A stretch of DNA of 64,000 nucleotides from Nocardioides bizhenqiangii (GTDB lineage: Bacteria > Actinomycetota > Actinomycetes > Propionibacteriales > Nocardioidaceae): positions 2,231,501-2,295,500 of the forward strand of contig NZ_CP141059.1 in the NCBI RefSeq assembly GCF_034661235.1. Reading direction: 5' to 3'. Positions 58,575 through 64,000 of the stretch are shown in pieces. Under the pieces are notes generated by a model. That model made no database searches and was not told where the DNA came from. It saw only the letters and a list, made by a program, of their open reading frames with translations. How positions within the stretch are numbered: position 1 is the first letter of the stretch; each line of letters starts with the position of its first letter. The position numbers and the translations under genes were made by a program.

Positions 58575-59631
58575 CGCCGCCGCGCTCGTGCTGACCGTCG
58601 TGCTGCTGGCCGGCAACGCGTTCTTCGTCGGCACGGAGTTCGCCCTGATCTCCGCCCGGCGCAGCCAGATCGAGCCCCGCGCCCAGGCCGGGTCGCGGCT
58701 GGCCCGGACCACGCTGCGCGCGCTCGGCCAGATGCCGCACATGATCGCCGGCATCCAGCTGGGCGTGACGGTGTGCTCGCTGGTGCTCGGCGCCATCTCC
58801 GAGCCTGCCATCGCCCACCTGCTCGAGCCGATGTTCGAGGCGGCGCACCTCCCGCACGACCTGCTGCACCCCCTCGCCTTCACGATCGCGTTGAGCATCG
58901 TGGCGTTCCTGCACGTGGTGCTCGGCGAGATGGTGCCGAAGAACATCGCGCTCGCCGGCCCCGACCGGGCCGTGCTGCTGCTGGCGCCACCGATGCTCGC
59001 GCTGGTGACCCTGCTCAGGCCGGTCATCGTCGCCCTCGACGCGATGGCGAAGGCGATCCTGCGGCTCCTGCGCGTGGAGCCGAAGGACGAGATGAGCTCC
59101 ACCTTCACCCGGGAGGAGGTCGCCGCGCTGGTCGAGGAGTCGCGCGGCGAGGGACTGCTCGCCAAGGACGAGTACGACCGACTGGCCGGGGCGCTGGGCT
59201 TCACCGAGAAGACCGTCGCTGGCGTCATGATGCGACCCGAGTCGCTCACGACGGTCCGGCGCGGCTCGACCGGTGCCGACGTCGAAGCGGTCTGCGCCAC
59301 CACCGGTTTCAGCCGGTTCCCGGTGATCGACGACACCGCCGAGGGCTCGGGGCAGCTGGTCGGCTATCTCCACATCAAGGACGTCCTCGAGCCCGACGAG
59401 GAACGACGAAGCCGGCCGATCGCCGACCGTTGGGTCCGCCCGTTCGCGACCGTGGGGGAGGACGCGCTCCTGCACGACGTGCTCGAGCACCTGCAGCGGC
59501 GGGGCGCCCACATGGCTCGCGTCGTGAACGCCGCCGGGGAGACGCTCGGCGTCGCCGCCCTGGAGGACGTCATCGAGGAGCTGGTCGGGGAGATCCGGGA
59601 CGCCGCCCACTCCGACGAGGTCGGGACATGA
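58567..59631 (+). CDS. CNNM/CBS-domain membrane protein lacking CorC domain
   Basis: 354 aa, the second of a tandem pair, overlapping the first by 8 bp. It repeats the DUF21 helices (ALVLTVVLLAGNAFFVGTEF, AFTIALSIVAFLHVVLGEMV) and the two CBS repeats (VAGVMMRPESLTTV, VRPFATVGEDALLHD), but ends at EDVIEELVGEIRD, so it has no CorC_HlyC domain. The pair may form a heteromer. Confidence 0.9.
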   Translation: MSNAAALVLTVVLLAGNAFFVGTEFALISARRSQIEPRAQAGSRLARTTLRALGQMPHMIAGIQLGVTVCSLVLGAISEPAIAHLLEPMFEAAHLPHDLLHPLAFTIALSIVAFLHVVLGEMVPKNIALAGPDRAVLLLAPPMLALVTLLRPVIVALDAMAKAILRLLRVEPKDEMSSTFTREEVAALVEESRGEGLLAKDEYDRLAGALGFTEKTVAGVMMRPESLTTVRRGSTGADVEAVCATTGFSRFPVIDDTAEGSGQLVGYLHIKDVLEPDEERRSRPIADRWVRPFATVGEDALLHDVLEHLQRRGAHMARVVNAAGETLGVAALEDVIEELVGEIRDAAHSDEVGT

Positions 59632-59648
59632 CACCGGCCGGAGGAAAC

Positions 59649-59654
59649 TAGGGT
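59649..59654 (+). promoter_or_regulatory. -10 hexamer of the CDP-alcohol transferase gene
   Basis: TAGGGT, 7 nt before the GTG at 59662. Confidence 0.5.
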
Positions 59655-59661
59655 GTCGTCC

Positions 59662-60258
59662 GTGGCCGACCCGACGACGCGCGACGACGAGGGCTCGCGC
59701 GCCGTTTTCACCCTCCCCAACCTGCTGAGCGGCCTGCGTCTCGCCGGCGTCCCGCTCTTCCTCTGGCTGGTGCTCGGACCGGAGGAGGACGCGTGGGCGC
59801 TGGTGGTGCTCATGGTCTCCGGCGTGACGGACTTCCTCGACGGCTGGCTCGCCCGCAAGCTCAACCAGCAGTCAGCCCTGGGGCAGATCCTCGACCCCGT
59901 CGCCGACCGGCTCTACATCCTCGCCGTCGTCATCGGGCTCGCACTGCGCGACATCATCCCGTGGTGGCTCGCGGTGTCCCTCCCGCTGCGCGACCTGCTG
60001 CTGTGGGGGCTGGTGCCGTTGCTGCGGACCCGTGGCTACAGCGCGCTGCCCGTCCACTTCCTCGGCAAGGCCGCCACGTTCAACCTGCTCTACGCGTTCC
60101 CGCTGCTCCTGCTCGGCGACGGTGACGGCACGGTCGCGACCCTGGCCCAGCTGTTCGGGTGGGCGCTCGCACTGTGGGGGATCGGGCTGTACTGGTGGGC
60201 CGGAGTCCTGTACGCCTGGCAGGTGCGCAAGCTCCTCGCGACCACGGAGCGGCGCTGA
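59662..60258 (+). CDS. pgsA2: CDP-alcohol phosphatidyltransferase (PgsA2-like)
   Basis: 198 aa integral membrane enzyme. The CDP-alcohol motif D-G-x2-A-R-x8-G-x3-D-x3-D is complete (DGWLARKL, then GQILDPVADR). Four or more hydrophobic helices. By synteny with Rv1822 (annotated pgsA2) it may be a phosphatidylglycerophosphate or cardiolipin synthase; the acceptor is not determined by sequence. GTG chosen by the -10 position; another GTG lies three codons upstream. Confidence 0.9.
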   Translation: MADPTTRDDEGSRAVFTLPNLLSGLRLAGVPLFLWLVLGPEEDAWALVVLMVSGVTDFLDGWLARKLNQQSALGQILDPVADRLYILAVVIGLALRDIIPWWLAVSLPLRDLLLWGLVPLLRTRGYSALPVHFLGKAATFNLLYAFPLLLLGDGDGTVATLAQLFGWALALWGIGLYWWAGVLYAWQVRKLLATTERR

Positions 60259-61130
60259 TGACCGACGGCGCGCAGGACCCGTCCACGCGGATGCGCACAC
60301 CGCTCCTCACGCTGATCACTGCCGAGGCGCTGGAGCGGGACTACCAGATGGTCGCCCAGCGGCGGATCGCGCGCGGCGACCAGCCGGGCGGCCGGGACCG
60401 GATCTCCGGCCGGGCCGGAGTGGTCGCGGTCGTCGCGGCGTTCGGCGTGCTGCTGACGATCGCCGCCGTGCAGACGAACGCGAACGCGGACATCGACAAC
60501 GCCAGCAGGGAGTCGCTGATCGAGCGGATCGAGGCCCGCCGCAGCGCGGTGCAGGACCTGCAGCGACAGATCGCGGACCTCCGCGAGCGCAACGCCCGGG
60601 GCGAGGATGCCCTCCTCGACCTCGGCGACGAGGTCAACGACGTCGAGGCCGAGGCCACCGCGCTCGGAGCAGCCACCGGCTTCACGCCGGTGACCGGCCA
60701 AGGCATCCGGATCGAGCTCGACAACGCTGCCAACAGCGACCCCGACACCGAGCACATCCGCGACTCCGACTTCGCCCTTCTCGTCAACGCGCTCTGGACG
60801 GCCGGCGCGGAGGCGATCGCGATCAACGGGCAGCGGATCTCGTCGCGCACCGCCATCCGCAACTCCGGCACCGCGATCGAGGTGAACTCCTCGGGCATCG
60901 CTCCGCCGTACCTCGTGCAGGCCGTCGGCAACAACGACGCGCTCCTGGCCCGGCTCGTCGAGACCAGCAGCGGCGCGGCGTTCTCGGTGCTGGCGGGCGA
61001 CTACGGCTGGCTCTACGAGACGGACAATGTGGACGACATGCGGATACCGGCTGCGCCGCTGCGGCTCCGGCAGCTACGGTCGGCCTCGCTGGCGACGGAC
61101 AGCGGGAGACAGCCGGAAGGAGACGGGTAG
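60258..61130 (+). CDS. DUF881 membrane-anchored protein (first copy)
   Basis: 290 aa. One N-terminal transmembrane helix (VVAVVAAFGVLLTIAAV), a coiled coil (ARRSAVQDLQRQIADLRERN) and the extracytoplasmic DUF881 domain (VTGQGIRIELDNA, ALWTAGAEAIAINGQRI). The function is unknown but the DUF881-sbp-DUF881 set is conserved near gcvH in Actinobacteria. The ATG overlaps the stop before it (TGATG). Confidence 0.9.
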   Translation: MTDGAQDPSTRMRTPLLTLITAEALERDYQMVAQRRIARGDQPGGRDRISGRAGVVAVVAAFGVLLTIAAVQTNANADIDNASRESLIERIEARRSAVQDLQRQIADLRERNARGEDALLDLGDEVNDVEAEATALGAATGFTPVTGQGIRIELDNAANSDPDTEHIRDSDFALLVNALWTAGAEAIAINGQRISSRTAIRNSGTAIEVNSSGIAPPYLVQAVGNNDALLARLVETSSGAAFSVLAGDYGWLYETDNVDDMRIPAAPLRLRQLRSASLATDSGRQPEGDG

Positions 61131-61132
61131 AC

Positions 61133-61465
61133 GTGATCGCGGTTCTCGGTCTGCTGGTCGGTGTCCTGCTCGGGTTCGTGCTCCAGCCCGACGTGCCGCT
61201 CGGGCTGGAGCCGTACCTCCCGATCGCGGTCGTCGCCGCTCTCGACGCCGTCTTCGGCGCCCTGCGCGCCTACCTCGACGGCATCTTCGACGACAAGGTC
61301 TTCGTCGTCTCCTTCATCAGCAACGTCGTCATCGCCTCCGGCATCGTCTACCTCGGCGACCGGCTGGGCGTCGGTGGTCAGCTGTCCACCGGCGTCATCG
61401 TCGTGCTCGGCATCCGGATCTTCACCAACGTCGCCGCGATCCGGAGGCACGTGTTCCATGCCTGA
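61133..61465 (+). CDS. sbp: Small basic protein (Sbp, DUF1290)
   Basis: 110 aa with three transmembrane helices (VLGLLVGVLLGFVLQ, IAVVAALDAVFGALRA, FISNVVIASGIVYLG) and the end FTNVAAIRRHVFHA. It matches the Sbp/DUF1290 family found beside division and DUF881 genes in Firmicutes and Actinobacteria. Its role is unknown. GGAAGGAG precedes the GTG. It overlaps the second DUF881 gene by 8 bp. Confidence 0.9.
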   Translation: MIAVLGLLVGVLLGFVLQPDVPLGLEPYLPIAVVAALDAVFGALRAYLDGIFDDKVFVVSFISNVVIASGIVYLGDRLGVGGQLSTGVIVVLGIRIFTNVAAIRRHVFHA

Positions 61466-62231
61466 CGATCCCGACGCGACACCGCCAGCCGATCCGGCCC
61501 CGAGCCCTGACGACGGGCCCCGGCAGCGGATCATCACCGGCCTGCGCACGCCGTCGCGCAGCCAGATCGTGGTCGGCCTGCTGCTCGGCGTGCTCGGCTT
61601 CGCCGCGGTGACCCAGGTCCGGGTCAACGAGACCGACGACACCTTCTCCGGGCTGCGGGAGCAGGAGCTCATCGACATCCTGTCGGCGCTCGCCGGCACC
61701 CGGCAGCGCGCCGAGGACGAGATCGAGGAGCTGGAGGACACGCGAGACCAGCTGCGCAACGACACCAGCCGGCGTCAGGCGGCCCTCGACCAGGCGCAGG
61801 AGGACGTCGACGAGCTCAACATCCTGGCCGGGCTGGTGCCGGTCACCGGGCCGGGGATCCGGATCACGATCGTCGAGGAGACCGGCCGGGTCAGCCTGTC
61901 GTCGCTCCTCGACACGATCCAGGAGCTGCGCACCGTGGGAGCCGAGGCGATGCAGCTCAACGGCACCGTGCGGATCGTCGCCGAGACCTCGTTCGAGGAG
62001 ACGGAGGGCGGGTTCCTGGTCGACGGCGAGCTGGTCGAGGCGCCGTACGTCCTCGACGTCATCGGCGAGCCGTCCGTGCTGGCCCCGGCGCTGGAGTTCC
62101 TGCTCGGTCCGAAGGCCCAGCTGATGGAGGACGGCGCCACGCTGGAGGTCGACGAGCTGACCTCTATCGACATCGAAGCCGTGCACGAGCCCGACGATCC
62201 TGACTTCTCCGCGCCCGACCCCGATGAGTAG
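61458..62231 (+). CDS. DUF881 membrane-anchored protein (second copy)
   Basis: 257 aa, paralogous in layout to the first copy: a Pro/Asp-rich cytoplasmic tail, one transmembrane helix (QIVVGLLLGVLGFAAVTQV), a coiled coil (RAEDEIEELEDTRDQLRN) and the DUF881 domain (VTGPGIRITIVEE, TVGAEAMQLNGTVRI). The pair brackets sbp and may form one envelope complex with it. A Pro/Asp-rich tail (PDDPDFSAPDPDE) ends the protein. Confidence 0.9.
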   Translation: MPDDPDATPPADPAPSPDDGPRQRIITGLRTPSRSQIVVGLLLGVLGFAAVTQVRVNETDDTFSGLREQELIDILSALAGTRQRAEDEIEELEDTRDQLRNDTSRRQAALDQAQEDVDELNILAGLVPVTGPGIRITIVEETGRVSLSSLLDTIQELRTVGAEAMQLNGTVRIVAETSFEETEGGFLVDGELVEAPYVLDVIGEPSVLAPALEFLLGPKAQLMEDGATLEVDELTSIDIEAVHEPDDPDFSAPDPDE

Positions 62232-62234
62232 CCT
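62229..62234 (+). promoter_or_regulatory. -10 hexamer of gcvH
   Basis: TAGCCT with 7 nt to the ATG at 62242. Its first three bases are the stop of the DUF881 gene. It supports this ATG over the in-frame ATG at 62224. Confidence 0.6.
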
Positions 62235-62241
62235 TCGCCCC

Positions 62242-62628
62242 ATGACGCCTGACGACCTCAAGTACACGATCGAGCACGAGTGGCTGCGCACGCCGGGGGA
62301 GCAGCCCGGCTCGGTCCGGGTGGGCATCACCGACTATGCCCAGGACGCCCTCGGCGACATCGTCTACGTCTCGCTCCCCGAGGTCGGCGTCACCCTCGCC
62401 GCCGGCAGCGCCTGCGGCGAGCTCGAGTCGACCAAGTCGGTGAGTGACGTCTATGCGCCGGTCGGTGGCGAGGTGGTCGCCCGCAACGAGGCCCTCGACG
62501 CCACGCCCGAGCTGGTCAACAGCGACCCGTACGGCGACGGCTGGCTGTTCGAGATCGTGCCCGCCGATGCCGCGGAGCTCGACCAGCTCCTCGACGCGGG
62601 CGCGTACGAGGCACAGATCGGCAATTGA
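62242..62628 (+). CDS. gcvH: Glycine cleavage system H protein
   Basis: 128 aa. It carries the lipoyl arm; the modified Lys is in GELESTKSVSDVYAP (~residue 65). YTIEHEWLR and GITDYAQDALGDIVYVSLP are diagnostic. No gcvT or gcvP is nearby; the neighbour garA, whose product controls glutamate metabolism in mycobacteria, is the usual partner locus. Confidence 0.97.
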   Translation: MTPDDLKYTIEHEWLRTPGEQPGSVRVGITDYAQDALGDIVYVSLPEVGVTLAAGSACGELESTKSVSDVYAPVGGEVVARNEALDATPELVNSDPYGDGWLFEIVPADAAELDQLLDAGAYEAQIGN

Positions 62629-62697
62629 CCAATCGATCGGTGTAGGTTCGAACCATCGACCTCTACCTCACCCTGAGGGAACGCCCGAGGAGAACTG

Positions 62698-63207
62698 ATG
62701 CCCTTCTGCACCGCTTGCGGTCGGCAGAACCCGGACGACGCCCGGTTCTGCTCCCAGTGCGGGACCCGCCTGGTCGCACCGGAGCCGACCATCGATCCGA
62801 CTGACGCCACCGCGACCATCAGCTTCACCGGCGGCGACAAGGTCGAGACCTCCGACCGGCAGCTCAGCCCGGTCGACGCGGCCGCGGTCGACGCGCTGCC
62901 CGTGGGCTCCGCGCTCCTCGTCGTCCAGAAGGGTCCGGGTGCCGGCAGCCGGTTCCTCCTCGACCAGGACGTCGTCAACGCCGGCCGTCACCCCGACAGC
63001 GAGATCTTCCTCGACGACGTCACCGTGTCCCGCCGGCATGCGGTCTTCAACCGCGCCGGTGACGGCTACACCGTGAGCGACGTCGGAAGCCTCAACGGCA
63101 CCTACGTCAACCGCGACCGCATCGAGACGATCGCGCTCAAGGACAGCGACGAGGTCCAGATCGGCAAGTACCGGTTGGTCTTCTTCGCCGGGCACGAGGA
63201 CGCCTGA
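62698..63207 (+). CDS. garA: FHA-domain regulator GarA/OdhI with N-terminal zinc ribbon
   Basis: 169 aa. The FHA core is close to mycobacterial GarA: VGSALLVVQKGPGAGSRFLL, AGRHPDSEIFLDDVTVSRRH and VGSLNGTYVNRD. Known GarA/OdhI inhibits 2-oxoglutarate dehydrogenase when unphosphorylated and is switched off by kinase phosphorylation of an N-terminal ETTS motif. Here the N-terminus is a zinc ribbon (CTACG, then CSQCG) and the ETTS position reads TDATATISF, so the phosphosite may differ. GAGGAG precedes the ATG. Confidence 0.93.
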   Translation: MPFCTACGRQNPDDARFCSQCGTRLVAPEPTIDPTDATATISFTGGDKVETSDRQLSPVDAAAVDALPVGSALLVVQKGPGAGSRFLLDQDVVNAGRHPDSEIFLDDVTVSRRHAVFNRAGDGYTVSDVGSLNGTYVNRDRIETIALKDSDEVQIGKYRLVFFAGHEDA

Positions 63208-63212
63208 ATCTC

Positions 63213-63944
63213 GTGGGGGTCCAGTCCGCCGACCGGCACGAGGCGCTTCTCAACATCGGCCAGGTCCTCGACCTGCTGCGCCCGGACTTCCCCGACATCA
63301 CGATCCCCAAGATCCGGTTCTGGGAGGGGGAGGGGCTGATCAAGCCCCAGCGCACGCCCGCCGGCTACCGCAAGTTCTCCGACCATGACGTGGAACGGCT
63401 GCGCTACGTCCTGCGGATGAAGCGCGACCACTACCTGCCGCTCGGGGTCATCCGGGAGCACCTCGACGCGATCGACCGCGGCCTCGAGCCGCCGCAGATC
63501 GACGAGGTCGTGCCGACCGTCCCCAGGATGGCGCTGGCCGCGGACGGTCTCCCCGCCGCCGAGTCGTTCCGGCGCACCGACAACTTCCGCCTGTCGCGCA
63601 AGGAGCTGGTGAAGATCGCTGAGATCGGCGACGACCTCCTGGGCCAGCTCGAGGAGTTCGGCCTGATCACTGCGCTGCCGACCGGCCACTACGACACCGA
63701 CGCGCTGGTGATCGCGCAGGCGGCGCGGCAGCTGGCGGACTTCGGCCTCGAGCCGCGCCACCTCCGGGCCTTCAAGACCGCCGCCGATCGCGAGGTCGGT
63801 CTGGTGGAGCAGGTCGTCGCCCCGGTCCGGCGCGGCCGCGACGCCTCGGCGTCCGCCCGCGCGGAGGAGGCGATCAGCGAGATCGCCGCGCTGTCCGTGC
63901 GGCTGCACGCGACGTTGGTCAAGGCCGGGCTGCGCCGCCTCTGA
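63213..63944 (+). CDS. ftsR: MerR-family regulator FtsR-like
   Basis: 243 aa. MerR HTH at the N-terminus (LLNIGQVLDLLRPDFPDITI, IRFWEGEGLIKPQRTPAGYR). The effector region is helical, with LEPRHLRAFKTAADREVGLV, and the protein is similar in layout to Rv1828 and to corynebacterial FtsR, an activator of ftsZ. GTG start 5 bp after garA. No Cys pair for metal sensing. Confidence 0.9.
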   Translation: MGVQSADRHEALLNIGQVLDLLRPDFPDITIPKIRFWEGEGLIKPQRTPAGYRKFSDHDVERLRYVLRMKRDHYLPLGVIREHLDAIDRGLEPPQIDEVVPTVPRMALAADGLPAAESFRRTDNFRLSRKELVKIAEIGDDLLGQLEEFGLITALPTGHYDTDALVIAQAARQLADFGLEPRHLRAFKTAADREVGLVEQVVAPVRRGRDASASARAEEAISEIAALSVRLHATLVKAGLRRL

Positions 63945-63974
63945 CGGTCTGTCTCCGACGCTTCACGTCCGGAG

Positions 63975-63980
63975 TACGCT
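63975..63980 (+). promoter_or_regulatory. -10 hexamer of the gene at the window edge
   Basis: TACGCT with 6 nt to the ATG at 63987. Confidence 0.5.
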
Positions 63981-63986
63981 GACTCC

Positions 63987-64000
63987 ATGCGCGAGGTCGA
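63987..64000 (+). CDS. Start of the next gene, probably bifunctional nuclease family
   Basis: Only the first codons (M-R-E-V) are in the window. The place after ftsR matches Rv1829, a DUF151 bifunctional nuclease family protein, and the start MREV suits it. The -10 box supports the start; the identity rests on gene order alone. Confidence 0.4.

Noticed and set aside
62645..62654. GGTTCGAACC palindrome upstream of garA as an SOS box
   Set aside because: It is a continuous 10-bp palindrome lacking the 4-bp centre of the TCGAAC-N4-GTTCGA LexA box.

Overview
High-GC actinobacterial chromosome, most likely Nocardioidaceae (a Nocardioides-like organism). This rests on the very high G+C, frequent GTG starts, many genes with a -10 hexamer 5-8 nt before the start codon (leaderless mRNAs), actinobacterial LexA boxes (TCGAAC-N4-GTTCGA), a DUF222/13E12-type HNH gene, and two gene blocks whose order matches my memory of Mycobacterium tuberculosis Rv1692-Rv1713 and Rv1822-Rv1829. 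No database search was run.

Layout. 1-4180: 3' end of a ribosomal RNA operon (16S tail, tRNA-less spacer, 23S, 5S, strong terminator). 4251-7388: a DHFR-like reductase, an AraC regulator, a short SSB paralogue and a DUF1015 protein. 7436-28157: a conserved housekeeping block: G3P-phosphatase-type HAD, 58-aa protein, tlyA, nadK, recN, pyrG, Nudix, ald, xerD, DUF3516 helicase, parA, RHH-like protein, scpA, scpB, rluB, an inserted AraC/VOC pair, tyrA, cmk, plsC, der. 28163-45010: DNA-damage genes (imuA', imuB, then a DUF222-HNH gene with dnaE2) under two perfect SOS boxes. They are separated by an F420-type oxidoreductase, a four-gene flavin monooxygenase/TetR/hydrolase/acyl-CoA ligase operon with a paired operator, a coupled phosphotransferase/small protein/MBL operon, and a divergent HTH regulator/hydrolase pair. 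44993-49605: small lipoproteins, an orphan PAS protein, tRNA-Pro(GGG), and small membrane proteins.

49655-55775 is the most unusual region. Three overlapping genes each fuse a cyclic-nucleotide-binding domain to a different enzyme (CoA-acylating aldehyde dehydrogenase, patatin lipase, NDH-2-like flavoprotein). They converge on a class III nucleotide cyclase fused to an FHA domain. All three binding domains keep the Glu and Arg of the phosphate-binding cassette. I infer a locally encoded cyclic-nucleotide control of lipid/aldehyde oxidation and NADH re-oxidation that acts on enzymes rather than on transcription. A two-subunit CoA-transferase follows.

57222-64000: two CNNM/CBS membrane proteins, then the pgsA-DUF881-sbp-DUF881-gcvH-garA-ftsR block and the first codons of a bifunctional-nuclease-type gene. 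No CRISPR array, prophage or intact insertion sequence was seen.
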